Below are positions 21,498-32,570 of a stretch of DNA of 64,000 nt, in pieces; the first letter of the stretch is position 1; every line of letters starts with the position of its first letter. Where the stretch lies: the NCBI GenBank assembly GCA_027405735.1, contig JAPEHQ010000019.1:811001-875000 (forward strand). The letters run 5' to 3'. The notes under the pieces were generated by a model. That model saw only the letters and a list, made by a program, of their open reading frames with translations, ran no database searches and was not told the origin of the DNA. The translations under genes were made by a program, and so were the position numbers. This DNA comes from Mucor racemosus (taxonomy: Eukaryota > Mucoromycota > Mucoromycetes > Mucorales > Mucoraceae).

Positions 21498-23363
21498 TTA
21501 GTTTAGTACAATAATCTTGCCGTCGACAGTTAAAATAGGAAAGGCCGATTTGGTGTTTTCTGCAAAAGCTATTTTAGTTGGCTTCAAACCAACAGAAGGC
21601 TTCGGTGGTTTACTTTGACCTGCAACCAATGTAGCTGTGTCATCAATTATTTCATCAATAGGACAAGCGGAAATTCTAGCTCTCAATGTTTTTTTTCTTT
21701 GTTTATAAGCCAAACAAGCGCTTAAAAAGAATACACTAGCCAACACAATTATTACAGTACTCCATTGAGATTTGTTGTACACATCATATGCAAAGTGCGT
21801 CGAGGATGTTGATTTGCTAAAGTAGTAATAGTTTTTAGCTTTGAGAGCAGCTTGAATTTTGACTAGGTTTGGCAATGTTGGGTCTGTTGTATCATTTGTT
21901 TGAATTACATCTAAAACTTTAATTAGTGATTCGATATCCTTAGGATAAGTGTATTGATCTTTCAAACAATTTTCGTCTTTGAAATTATGAGCTATTAAAT
22001 GCTCCCCTATTGGCAATTTGAATATAGGACTTTTTAATGTATAAACAGCAAACCATGTGAGATCAATGGCAATGCCTCCAAGCGGGTTACCAGTGGTTGG
22101 TGCTGAATAAGTGTAAACTGAATTCATAGACGAATTTGAGCCAAAAGAACGGCGTGTGGCTTGAAGCATATCGAACTCAGGATTTCGCTGAGAAAGTAGT
22201 TGTAACCGACAAAGTATTTCTGTATGTTTATAAGAATTGTACTCATAGCTATTACTAGATCGAGAAATAGCTCTCAAATTAGCTGGTGAGCAATCTAATA
22301 TATCCTTGTTATATTTATCATAGAAAAGGATTTCACTGTGGCATGTAATGTGTATAGTTTTCTTGATTGCCATTGTCAAATAGGTATCATTAAGGTTTAT
22401 TGCGCTTACACTAATGGTACTGGTGGTTTCCTTAACTTTTTCCAACCTTGCTGTACGATATACACCATAGTAATCATCTACAACACTTGGTTTCAAAGAG
22501 GATTCTGCCTGAACTATAATAGGTAAACTAGCGTCGAATTGAGGATAACAAAATACACCTGCAGTGGCATTGCTAATAGCTAGTATTTGGTGATCTTCAA
22601 AGTCGGTAATATTAGATGTCAATTGGCCACCACAATTTTGTATTGTAAACGAATTTTGACCAATTGATCCAAAAGTGTAAGTGGCTGTATTATTGTCAGT
22701 ATAGTATACGCCTGTTGCAGCATCAACTCTTTGAGGGATAGGAGCTTCAAACTGTCTCTGATAATTATTGTAATCCTGATAATTATTTCCTTGAACGTCT
22801 TCTGGAGGGGATCTAGTAAGATTTTTCAAGATACCATACCATTCACCGCCTAAGTTTGTATCCACTGGTAAGTTTAGATTTTTGTACAAGTATGTCTTTA
22901 CAATACTTTCTGCGCCCCCATGCATAAATACATACACGGGAGTTTTGAAAACCCGGTGAAAATAGATCATACGAAAATCATCAAAAGGAGGATAATTGTC
23001 AACAGTTGTAGGAAGAATAATTGGATTAGGATTAGAAAAGGGGTCTTGAGCGTATTCTTCCTGGCTATGTTGCTGGATATCGGTATAGTAATAATCCTTG
23101 TAGGCCAAAGCTTCAGTAGCAAGTACAAGAAGTGTTGGTAAAAATAGAATAACAATAGTAACCAAACTAAGAAATATCACCATAAATTTTGAACATTTAT
23201 TGTTTTTAAATCGTTTCCAATTGAGCATTTTGTCAATAGGCCCTTGCATAAACATGAGTTGAAAATCAATGCTGGTGATTGCAATCACTGCTGCAGTTAC
23301 TGCTAGCACGCCAAATGCAGCAATGAGTTGATGTATAAGAATTGTTATTGCTAAAACTACCAT
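21498..23363 (-). CDS. Three-TM membrane protein with large ectodomain
   Basis: A single-exon gene of 621 codons. Hydrophobic segments lie at about residues 3-29, 60-82 and 534-552. Between the second and third is a domain of about 450 residues, rich in Tyr, Asn and Thr, with several N-glycosylation sequons (NLT, NNT, NIT, NAT, NDT) and scattered cysteines, so this part is probably outside the cell or in the lumen. A basic stretch (KQRKK) and a cytoplasmic tail of about 69 residues follow, ending near DGKIIVLN. It is paralogous to the divergent gene at 23985: same layout and shared stretches such as MLQATRRSFGSN and NSVYTY. No named family is recognised. It is probably a fungus-specific surface protein; receptor or wall roles are guesses. 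Confidence 0.8.
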   Translation of the reverse strand: MVVLAITILIHQLIAAFGVLAVTAAVIAITSIDFQLMFMQGPIDKMLNWKRFKNNKCSKFMVIFLSLVTIVILFLPTLLVLATEALAYKDYYYTDIQQHSQEEYAQDPFSNPNPIILPTTVDNYPPFDDFRMIYFHRVFKTPVYVFMHGGAESIVKTYLYKNLNLPVDTNLGGEWYGILKNLTRSPPEDVQGNNYQDYNNYQRQFEAPIPQRVDAATGVYYTDNNTATYTFGSIGQNSFTIQNCGGQLTSNITDFEDHQILAISNATAGVFCYPQFDASLPIIVQAESSLKPSVVDDYYGVYRTARLEKVKETTSTISVSAINLNDTYLTMAIKKTIHITCHSEILFYDKYNKDILDCSPANLRAISRSSNSYEYNSYKHTEILCRLQLLSQRNPEFDMLQATRRSFGSNSSMNSVYTYSAPTTGNPLGGIAIDLTWFAVYTLKSPIFKLPIGEHLIAHNFKDENCLKDQYTYPKDIESLIKVLDVIQTNDTTDPTLPNLVKIQAALKAKNYYYFSKSTSSTHFAYDVYNKSQWSTVIIVLASVFFLSACLAYKQRKKTLRARISACPIDEIIDDTATLVAGQSKPPKPSVGLKPTKIAFAENTKSAFPILTVDGKIIVLN

Positions 23364-23984
23364 TATTAGTGTATATAATTTGAATGTTTAGAGAGAGTAA
23401 AAGAAAAAGCAAATCATGATAAATTTACTCTATTCCGTAGACTCTTTTGAGTTCGCTGCGTTACATTTCAATATCGAACTAATGTTTGTCATATGTTTAT
23501 TATTTCTCAAAGCCAAAATCTCTTTATTTACTTCTAGTGTACTACTGAAAATACGCGTTTGCTTAGCTACAACGCACTAGTGCCCCCTTTAGTCATGTGA
23601 AAAGCAACGATGTTTAACTTTGTACGATGTATTGACACAGGTATAACATGCTAAGCGCTAGCCACTACACAATATGAAATTACCTGGGTTATAGTTTAAT
23701 GAATCTAAAAACATATTTCTATTTCTTTTACATCAGAAAATTGGGTTCTGACTCGTAATATTAGAGTGCCAGACCAATAAGGGTATATGATATACAGTTT
23801 GTTACCCAATTTTTAACAGTTTAGTTGAAGCTCATATACATAATCAAATGCTATAAAAAGAAAATTAGCATAGTTGTACATCTAACCAGTGTAACACTTG
23901 GTTTAAACACCTTCTTTTTATAATCAAAAGGATGTAGCATGATTTGAATAGCATTTTTTCTTTTTATATATTTAATAATTACAA
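23364..23984. promoter_or_regulatory. Bidirectional promoter region of the membrane pair
   Basis: The 621 bases separate two paralogous genes transcribed away from each other, so both promoters must lie here. AT-rich TATA-like stretches occur close to each start (about 23370 for the minus gene, about 23965 for the plus gene). No known factor site is claimed. Confidence 0.5.
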
Positions 23985-25805
23985 ATGTTTCCATTACCTG
24001 TTAGTATATTCATCACTCAACTAGTTGCATTTCTCGGTGTTGCAGCAATTGCACGAATTGTGATATTAATCGCTTACTACCTCAAAGACATTGATGTTCG
24101 ATTAATGTATCATGAAAACATCTTTAGATATTTAGAAATTTTCAAAGGTTACGACAATTCCTGCTCTAAAAAATGGCTTGTTATTGCACTGTCATCAATT
24201 GCCTTTATATTAAGCTTTTTACCAACATTTTTCTCAATCACTGGCGATATAAGAGATGCTCAACATGTCTCTTACACCAACATCAAAACGACTGATAGCC
24301 CGTATTATTATTTAAACCGTACAAGTGATAGTTTAGCAAACATGCCACTATTTGTGAATTTCTATGAATACAATCAAGAACCTGCTAATTTAACTGGCAT
24401 TTTACTTGAAAATTATATTACTTCAATAGGCAAGGAAAGAACAAAGAATCCTTCTGGTGTCTGGTACAATGCTCCTTCAGTACATTTCTTTCCTAAACAA
24501 CAGCTACAGCGTTGGGCAAATGATGCTAATTACCCACCCACACCACAAATAGTAAACGATAAAGGTGTCTTTACATTGCAACAACAAGACAATCAGAAAC
24601 CAACGTACTTTTTATCTTACAATAGCAAGATCAAGACTAAAGGCTCATCTACTCTTGAAAGTTGTGTTGACAATGATCCTCTTAAAACAAATATTGTTAA
24701 TAACTTGACTAGTGTTGAGGGTCATCAAGTTCAAGCTGTACATGCTTATAATCGAACTTGTTACCCTCTTACAGATCCTTCGCTTTGGTTGGTTGCTGCT
24801 CAAGAAAGAGAAGTAAACAATGCTGACAGTTCATTGAATACTATGGAGGATTTATATTACAGATCTGCTTTTCTAGCTCAACAATCATCAGCATCATATT
24901 CTATGGGCATTGTTTCAAGCATTTGGGATTATTTGAATCAAAAAGTGATGATGATCAAAACGAGCGCGCACATTACTATATATTATGATGATAATAACAG
25001 GTTACTCACTCAAGAAAGTTGTGTTCCTGATACAACAAGTAAGCTTACTTTTAACCAAGACATCAATCTTATTGCTTGTCAACTTGTTGCTTTAGCCAAG
25101 CAAAACCTAACACTGCCAATGCTACAGGCAACAAAGCGAACTTTTGAGTCAAACAGAATTCTTAATTCAGTTTATACTTACGTTAGAAAGGATAATGGCC
25201 ATGGAATTATGATTGATCTCACACAATATTCTGGATACAATGTACCAAAATCAATGCAAGACAATTATTTCGATAAAGAAATGTTTATAGGGTACCAAAA
25301 AATCAAGAAGAGCAATTTTGAAACGATAGATTTTGAGCAATTGCTTCAAAGCATCAACCCATTCCCAGATATTGACACTGAATATGGTCTCAATACCATT
25401 AATGATCTTGTACTTTTTGGAGCGGGTTTGCTGGGTAACTCTTATGGTAATTTTCTTAGAACAACAGCAATTGTTATTCCTTCAGTCAAAGTATCGACTG
25501 CTTGGATTGCCGTTACAATCACATTTGCTGTTCTTTTCATACTCATAATTGCTATCGCTTCATTCCTGACACCCAAAGCTTATAAAACCGATTTGAGGTC
25601 ATTACTCATTCACACGCTTATTACACATGAAATGGAAGACACTACTGATGATTCAAATTTGAATCGCGAGAGAAAAACTTGTCTTTTTACTAGAGCTGTC
25701 AAATTAGATGGAAGAGAATCGTTGAAAATGGATGGTACTCCGATTGTCCTCTCTGAAAATATTCCAATGGCAAATCAAGAGACACCACTAATGTATGATA
25801 TATAA
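23985..25805 (+). CDS. Paralogous three-TM membrane protein
   Basis: A single-exon gene of 606 codons. Predicted membrane segments lie at about residues 5-32, 63-85 and 504-528, with a large glycosylation-site-rich domain of about 415 residues between the second and third. The cytoplasmic tail (about 78 residues) contains an acidic patch (EMEDTTDDS) and the motif KMDGTPIVL, which parallels DGKIIVL in the divergent partner. MLQATKRTF and NSVYTY are also shared, so the two arose by inverted or divergent duplication and have since diverged widely. The pair is absent from the second half of the segmental duplication. Function unknown. Confidence 0.8.
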   Translation: MFPLPVSIFITQLVAFLGVAAIARIVILIAYYLKDIDVRLMYHENIFRYLEIFKGYDNSCSKKWLVIALSSIAFILSFLPTFFSITGDIRDAQHVSYTNIKTTDSPYYYLNRTSDSLANMPLFVNFYEYNQEPANLTGILLENYITSIGKERTKNPSGVWYNAPSVHFFPKQQLQRWANDANYPPTPQIVNDKGVFTLQQQDNQKPTYFLSYNSKIKTKGSSTLESCVDNDPLKTNIVNNLTSVEGHQVQAVHAYNRTCYPLTDPSLWLVAAQEREVNNADSSLNTMEDLYYRSAFLAQQSSASYSMGIVSSIWDYLNQKVMMIKTSAHITIYYDDNNRLLTQESCVPDTTSKLTFNQDINLIACQLVALAKQNLTLPMLQATKRTFESNRILNSVYTYVRKDNGHGIMIDLTQYSGYNVPKSMQDNYFDKEMFIGYQKIKKSNFETIDFEQLLQSINPFPDIDTEYGLNTINDLVLFGAGLLGNSYGNFLRTTAIVIPSVKVSTAWIAVTITFAVLFILIIAIASFLTPKAYKTDLRSLLIHTLITHEMEDTTDDSNLNRERKTCLFTRAVKLDGRESLKMDGTPIVLSENIPMANQETPLMYDI

Positions 25806-26116
25806 ATTCTGTAATTTAGATAATAAAATCTGTAAAAATATTAAACACCCAAGTCTGGTTAAAGCAATATTATAACACAATCTGGGCATTTAGTCTATTT
25901 GAACGATCTTAAGTTTTGATTAGTTGATCTTTCAATTACACATGTCTTCTATTACTACGTGCGAATCATTACTTGTCATTTGGCTTATGCAGTTGTTTTG
26001 CGCCTTCATAAAAAGAGATTGTACCTGCAGAAATTACCGCCAATATATAAAAGATGCATAAAATGAATCGGTACACCTTTGTATTACGAAGAAATATTGA
26101 TTTTTTGTATCAAATG
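25806..26116. other. Short intergenic stretch after the membrane gene
   Basis: AT-rich sequence with no gene seen. It presumably contains the 3' end of the transcript; AATAAAATC at about 25821 could be a polyadenylation signal. The inverted arm begins at its right end. Confidence 0.4.
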
Positions 26117-27165
26117 TAGACGCATTACTGAGTTTGAAATCCGAAATGCCAAAACTGAAAAAAATCGATCAACTTTTTCATTTTCTTGAATGCGTAACAA
26201 AATGCATAGTAAACGTACCTGGCACATTAAATGTTTCATGTACTAATTTAAATTGCGCATCTAGTGGTATTAATTTCAAAAATATTATTCTCACAAAATT
26301 CACCGTGAAATTGAAGTGAAATTTTGAAGGTTTTTTGGTATTTTCTCTAAATATTAATACAAATATTTAGTATTTTAAATTTTGAGATAATAGCCTGCAA
26401 TATTGCCTACAGATCAAGGTATTATTTGTATCTGTAACTGCATTTTTCGTGGAGAAACCTGTGATTTTATGTGATTTTTTCTGTGATTTGAAAAAAAGGG
26501 CCTTATAGATTGCTCATGAAAAATGTCAGGATGGATCCATCAATCAGCTTTTTACACCTTTTTTTGATTTTCTCCATCAAAAGCTGAGATATTTTAGAAA
26601 ACTAAAATGATGCAGATACATATGAATTAGTACTATAATTTGAGCATAGAGAATGTGCTAGCTAATATACTGTATCCCTTGAAATATGCGATAAAGAGTG
26701 AAAAAAAAGAAGTATTATTACTCAAATATGTTAAAGAATAATAATAAAAAAAAAAACAAGCAGTTTCTATCAAGTAATTAACCCTGTATCTTCGTTTTTT
26801 GTTGAGGTATATTGGTGCAAAGTTTTCACTTTCAAGCACTGAAAAAATAAGCCGAACTATTTAAAGAGCTTATTTAACTTTGGCATCTTAAGTACTATTT
26901 CATATTTTTTAATTTTGCAGTTAGTTATTGAAAATACAAAAAATCAACGATCGCGCAATGACTCTTCTAGATTTAGAATTGCCTTAAAGTCAAATTGGAA
27001 TTGACTAATTTCTCTATAAAAATTGCAACTATGCACATCACTTCCATTGAATTAATACATTTATGCATTAAAAAAGTTAAAATGAACAATGAATCCATTG
27101 AAAACTGCTTCTCTTATGTCATACATTGGATATATTCTAGAGTTCTCAGTTGCACACTACCCTCA
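26117..27165 (+). repeat. Inverted arm 1 (1.05 kb)
   Basis: This is the reverse complement of 28435-29481 with very few differences. The outer limit is at the TAGACGCAT block; the inner limit is at the CCCTCA near 27165. The direct counterpart in the second half (53809-54861) differs more. The two arms in this half therefore were copied or gene-converted after the large duplication. Open frames within it mirror each other between arms and are not kept in the 53809 copy, so they are not taken as genes. Confidence 0.85.
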
Positions 27166-28434
27166 CCGCTTTCCCTGTTATTTTTTTTCTGGCTGGGAAC
27201 ACATTCTTGAATGCAGAATTGTACTTGTTAACCAGGGGGATTTTTTTTTTTTTTGCTTTTATTTCACTATCAAACTGCCGTATAAAAAGTTTGGTGGCCT
27301 CTTGATGAGAGATCACAAACTGAGCAAGTGAAAAACGATTATTGCAGTTTTTCAAATAATCTCCAATATCTGTAAGGAATGCCACATTCAATGTCATCAT
27401 TTGGTAAAAAAATTTCTCCATTTCCTGTTGTCATGTTGATAAACACTTGGTTTTCTCCTCTAATTGATGATGAATTCAATGCGAGGATCAAGTATTTGAC
27501 AATATCAAACCCCAAGAACCATCTACACCAAACCATTAGCTGTTGACCCGAAAATTAACGATACGAAGTGGGATCATAGGTAACTAAAAATTTTTTTCGC
27601 AATCATTAGAAGGCTTACTCCTTCTCTTATATTTGAAACAACACATTTTTGCTGGAACTGCAAATATTTCTGGCTCTCTGTTGGTATGCATTGGAATCCA
27701 TCTTAATGTGTGGTTCGCCCGTTATGATAGTACGTGTGAGTGTAATGTCTTCAGCCCTTTGCTGCAACATTTGTACTATCAAAAATTGCATCTGCTTCTC
27801 TGTTTGGTGCACATTAAAATCCAACTTAATGTGAGGTTTGTCCATCGTACTTGAATGCAAGCGACAATCTTTCCACAGCGGAGGTTGACAACGAAGTTGC
27901 GATTTGGGAATACAAAATATTGAGAGTTATTTGTGAATAAATCTTATTTATAGAAAGAATAATGACAAAGACTAGTAATGTTTTATCATGGAGAACGTAG
28001 ACTTTATTATTAATATGACTAAGGTAAAAGAAAGAATCAAGGGCTTCTAGGTCTTGGTTGACTATATATTTATAATAATCACATTTCAATATCAGTTATA
28101 AATGTAATTGACTCTAAAAATGGTTGTTTAATATCCTCAAAAACCAACGTATGTCTCAACTGCCAATACTTCTCTATGTTGAATCTCGGCATGGGTTATA
28201 TGTATTTGATTGATCATTATTACTAATATTTCAATCGACAACCAAATATATTTGATGCTAATTTTTGTGGTTCCAGTTATCAATATCAGTATCACCTGTT
28301 TTGAACCTTACTTTAAAGCATGCAACTAATATTTTTATATTTTAAGAGTATCAATTATTCATTGAGCTAACTTTGCTCCAAAACTTAGAGCATCAAGTAT
28401 TTAGTAACCTGTCTTCAGTGCTGATATCAATCCT
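27166..28434 (-). pseudogene. Decayed coding-like insert between inverted arms
   Basis: Read on the minus strand, several stretches look protein-like but lie in different frames: 27339-27536 (GFDIVKYLILALNSSS, IECGIPYRYWRLFEKLQ), 27146-27421 (NRFSLAQFVISHQEA) and 27627-27860 (TMDKPHIKLDFNVHQTEKQ). The same order is found on the plus strand at 52605-53808 with similar breaks. No domain is recognised. It could be a retroelement remnant with a gag-like start after an LTR-like block, or a host gene fragment. It is not functional as a single frame. Confidence 0.4.
27884..28148 (-). repeat. LTR-like repeat, copy 1
   Basis: This is the reverse complement of 52824-53089; a third partial copy lies at 61402-61615. 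On its own strand it starts near GTTGGTTTTTGAGGA and ends near GTTGTCA, and is followed by a protein-like frame. The ends resemble an LTR (TG...CA), but no target duplication or primer-binding site was confirmed. Confidence 0.35.
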
Positions 28435-29481
28435 GAGGGTAATGTGAAACTGAGAACTCTAGAATATATCCAATGTATGACATAAGAGAAGCAGTTTTCA
28501 ATGGATTCATTGTTCATTTTAACTTTTTTAATGCATAAATGTATTAATTCAATGGAAGTGATGTGCATAGTTGCAATTTTTATAGAGAAATTAGTCAATT
28601 CCAATTTGACTTTAAGGCAATTCTAAATCTAGAAGAGTCATTGCGCGATCGTTGATTTTTTGTATTTTCAATAACTAACTGCAAAATTAAAAAATATGAA
28701 ATAGTACTTAAGATGCCAAAGTTAAATAAGCTCTTTAAATAGTTCGGCTTATTTTTTCAGTGCTTGAAAGTGAAAACTTTGCACCAATATACCTCAACAA
28801 AAAACGAAGATACAGGGTTAATTACTTGATAGAAACTGCTTGTTTTTTTTTTATTATTATTCTTTAACATATTTGAGTAATAATACTTCTTTTTTTTCAC
28901 TCTTTATCGCATATTTCAAGGGATACAGTATATTAGCTAGCACATTCTCTATGCTCAAATTATAGTACTAATTCATATGTATCTGCATCATTTTAGTTTT
29001 CTAAAATATCTCAGCTTTTGATGGAGAAAATCAAAAAAAGGTGTAAAAAGCTGATTGATGGATCCATCCTGACATTTTTCATGAGCAATCTATAAGGCCC
29101 TTTTTTTCAAATCACAGAAAAAATCACATAAAATCACAGGTTTCTCCACGAAAAATGCAGTTACAGATACAAATAATACCTTGATCTGTAGGCAATATTG
29201 CAGGCTATTATCTCAAAATTTAAAATACTAAATATTTGTATTAATATTTAGAGAAAATACCAAAAAACCTTCAAAATTTCACTTCAATTTCACGGTGAAT
29301 TTTGTGAGAATAATATTTTTGAAATTAATACCACTAGATGCGCAATTTAAATTAGTACATGAAACATTTAATGTGCCAGGTACGTTTACTATGCATTTTG
29401 TTACGCATTCAAGAAAATGAAAAAGTTGATCGATTTTTTTCAGTTTTGGCATTTCGGATTTCAAACTCAGTGATGCGTCTA
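28435..29481 (-). repeat. Inverted arm 2 (1.05 kb)
   Basis: Mate of the arm at 26117-27165, in the orientation and context shared with the second half: beyond 29481 the sequence continues unbroken into the transposase relic exactly as it does after 54861. Arm 2 is therefore the ancestral arm and arm 1 the added one. The 45-60 bases just inside it (about 28371-28434) match neither half and may be repair filler. Confidence 0.8.
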
Positions 29482-30273
29482 TATGCAAGCCTTGAATCCT
29501 GCGAATATAATATATTTTACACGCTAAACTTACAGGGCAATCCATATTACAATGCAATATTAGCATACCATGGCTCCTATATAAATCTGTTATATTGTTT
29601 TTCTTAATCCAGTTGATAACATTTATAATATAGATGAATTTAATTTAGCACAAACAATTGTTCTTAAACTCACTTTCAATTTATGTAATTTGTCCAATGA
29701 AGTATACCACTATAGTGTTTGGATCATTGAGATAAATTCATTGCGGATGCTGAAGTAATGACAGTATAGAATATAATGATTATCTTTTAAAGTGAGATAG
29801 TACAAGAAATTTGTATTGTAATCGGGTTAAATTTCTTCAATTGTTCATATTCAGTATTAGACGTATCTTCTTTATAAACTAGGCTTAATTGACTTACATA
29901 CATACTCAAGTTAGCATACAGAATGTAATGTATTTCAACTGGCTGTTGAAATAGAATATATAATATAAAATCATTCATGATATATTAATTGGGCTCAGGA
30001 AATATCCCATAGATATAGAATATGAAATTATTCATGGTATATTAATTGAGCTCAGGATATAGCCCCATTGATATTGTATATCAAACGCTTATTATGCCCT
30101 TTCTTCTTCCTTTTTCTCACTCTCTTTCTAATCCTATTTACCACTTTTTCACAAATACATTAATAAAGACATGTACAATCAGAATATACAAGTATTACAA
30201 ATATGTATGACACAAGTAGTGTTTGGTTTTAATATACGAGAGCTAACATTTGTTCAATTATAATTTAAGCTAA
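29482..30273. other. Intergenic stretch with a two-unit tandem repeat
   Basis: 29482-29925 matches 54862-55305. At 29951-30066 a block of about 58 bases containing TATATTAATT and GCTCAGGA occurs twice in tandem. About 520 bases from 29925 to 30445 are missing from the second half, with a short TAATG match at the break, so that copy has a deletion. No gene is seen before 30274. Confidence 0.55.
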
Positions 30274-31425
30274 ATGTCCAGCATCCGTAAGAAGAAAGAT
30301 ACTTTTAATAGCACTCAAGCTAGTTACCCGCATCAATGGAACACTTCAAGTGGAAAGAAAAGAGGATATCCATCATTATCATCCACTACAGCTCCCATAA
30401 TAAAAAGGCCAAGGACGTCTGGAGTTTCTTCTCAGATACTAATGAATTGCTTCTATCAATCTATGCGTGATGATATTACAAATAGGATTGAACCTATTAT
30501 CGTTAAAAATAAAAAGCTGGTAGAATTAAAGAAAACGATGTCTGAAGCGAAGAGGCTCCCTCCTCGAATCCTTAACGATGCTGAGAAAATATGTAACTGT
30601 AATTAAGATGAATTAAGCGATTATCTTGAACACCATACTCTTAAGCGAAACTTTGTACACTGGCAAGGCTGCGTGAAAGAAAATTTTGATAACATCATAT
30701 TATCTTTTTTATCAGAACCATCAAGTTCTTCAGGAAAAACATCACAGCAACCATATCAAGCTGAATCTTCTAGTCTTATCCCTTATCTTCGTCGAGAGCT
30801 CTCTGCAATGGATGTATCTGAGCAATTGCGTCTTTGTGGATGAGTCTGCTTTTGATATCAACATGCGGCCTTCAACTGCAAGATCTGCTAAGGGCACTCC
30901 AGCAACTGTTACCACACCATCTGCTCGTGCAGTGCCTCACACCATTCTAGGAGTGACCTCTGCCATGGGTGTAGTAAATATCGAAATCAGGTTGCCTAAC
31001 TCAAGGTCAAGGAGGGTTAAGGTTGACGGATCTCGTAAAAGAAAGCTACCACAACCCAAAAATCCAGGGTCCAAAAGTACTATTACATATTGCTCCTGCA
31101 AAAGATAATGAACTACATAGATCAATACCCTGAGATGAAGGGATTTTACATTATCATGGACAATGCACCAATAGATACCGCTGATGACATTGACGAAATG
31201 ATCTCAAAGAGTGGGTACAAAAGCATTTGCCTCCCTCCATATTCGCCTGAGCTAAATCCAATCGAGAATTTCGGGTCTACAATGAGAAGCCATGTCAACA
31301 AAAGTAGGTTCTGTGGTACCGACGATTTGAAAATGAGAGTAGCCAAGGCATCCAGCGAGATAAGAGTTTCTACTCTCTTAAAAATGAACCAACACTCTTT
31401 ATATATATTTGATAAATGTCTTTGA
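30274..31425 (+). pseudogene. Tc1/IS630-type DDE transposase relic, copy 1
   Basis: Three open pieces in different frames together resemble a Tc1/mariner (IS630) transposase. The catalytic parts are FVDESAFDINMR (first D, about 30834), YIIMDNAPID (second D, about 31157) and PPYSPELNPIENF (E, about 31264), with 34 residues between the second D and the E (DD34E). The upstream part (30274-30606) is basic (KKKR, GKKRGY) and has a stop at 30604-30606; it is not an obvious DNA-binding helix-turn-helix. At least two frame breaks, near 30830 and 31085, are shared with the copy at 55269. No terminal inverted repeats were found. It cannot make an active transposase. Confidence 0.75.
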
Positions 31426-31695
31426 ATTGAAATTCTTTGGTAAATTCCATTTGACCCTCTCTTATGATTTTATTTTGAGTAAAAGAGAATGTAACATATT
31501 TCCAGATAGCGCGAATTTGTTATCATTTGGAGGCACTGTAACATAATATTATACGTTTTGTGTTCAATTTGATAATGATATATTACCCTGAAGTAGACCA
31601 TGAAGAAAAAAACACATAAAATAGCCGAGAACTAATAAATCAAGTGTAACTTTTCTTTTTCTTTTTCTACCTAATATACAATAGTTACGTAACAA

Positions 31696-31709
31696 ATGGA
31701 CTATCAGCA
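31696..31709 (+). pseudogene. Stub of a deleted P450 gene
   Basis: The 14 bases ATGGACTATCAGCA are the first codons (MDYQ) of the P450 gene at 56573, and the preceding promoter sequence matches as well. Immediately after them the sequence jumps to the block found at 63183 in the other half. About 6.6 kb including the P450 has therefore been lost from this half. Confidence 0.75.
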
Positions 31710-32570
31710 TCAATATTCTGATTAACATCAATAGGTTCAAAAAGCATAGCTAAGAGTAAACATTCTTACTAAATTGCATAATTTGATGTGCAGAAAAATC
31801 TTGAAGCATCTATACTTTTTTTTTGGCAATGCTACTAATCATCGTTTAATATGACCGAATATTAATGAATTAGAGAAAATACAATTGGTACAAAACTGAT
31901 ACCCAATGTATATCGAGGTCAAGATTGATAAAAGGTGAATTCATTGTGTATTGTGTATTGTGTAGGGGAAATCACAACATTTTGATGGATAGAAATTACA
32001 TGACCAAGATGTTGTTTTTGCCTCAGGATTTTTAAAAGGGTTTGAAAGTATACTTCATCAAACTTACTTAGAAGTTAAATACTCACCATATGCTATTAGT
32101 ATCATCTTGTTTTTTATTTTATTGTTGTACTATTAAAAATCAAATTTTTCATAGCTTATAACAATATACTGTAACAATGACAATGGGATGTTTCTGATCT
32201 TAGATTGACATTTATCATAAGGCGGGATGATGATACGTTTGATAATACTTTTGATGGAACCAGTCGATTTAATTTTTTATGAAATTTGAATGCAAATACC
32301 GAGGAAGCATTTGTAAGTACTTAAGCTGGTTCTGGTAACGCATTGAATAAATTGGCTCGGGACAAAGAGGGCAAATAAACGGCAATAGGTTCCAGTGATG
32401 GCCACGTTTATGTTTATAGTATTAGAGAGGTAAGACTGAAACTTAATGTAAATCACCTCTAGCACAATAATTATAAAGACTATAATACCATTAAATAGAC
32501 TACCACACAATATTAACATGTATAATGGTTTACAGTAATAAGCTTGAATCAAGTGGGTACAGTATCGTAA
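31710..32570. repeat. Duplicated block matching 63183-64000
   Basis: Collinear with the last 0.8 kb of the window, in the same orientation, and still matching at the window edge, so the second copy goes on beyond 64000. Apart from the dynein relic it contains no gene. A short tandem of TTGTGTA occurs near 31945-31965. Confidence 0.75.
32235..32429 (+). pseudogene. Dynein intermediate chain exon relic, copy 1
   Basis: In translation one reads DGTSRF, then a stop where a Trp is expected, then NLNANTEEAFVST, and later ALNKLARDKEGK and AIGSSDGHVYVYS. This pattern matches the C-terminal WD40 region of cytoplasmic dynein intermediate chains (DG.G..DLWNLN...ALNKLAWDKEG..AAIGSSDGHVYVYD). Stops lie at 32280, near 32325 and in the GK-stop-TAIG stretch. 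A GTAAGA donor-like sequence follows at 32430, as expected for an exon end. The relic is dead; an intact gene should exist elsewhere in the genome. Confidence 0.55.

Noticed and set aside
22338..22526. Plus-strand frames inside the minus-strand membrane gene (also 22920)
   Set aside because: Antisense to a 621-codon frame with clear membrane topology.
26134..26319. Frames in the inverted arms (also 26633, 26995, 28401, 29279, 54656)
   Set aside because: They mirror each other only because the arms are near-identical; length and frame change in the second-half copy and no domain is visible.
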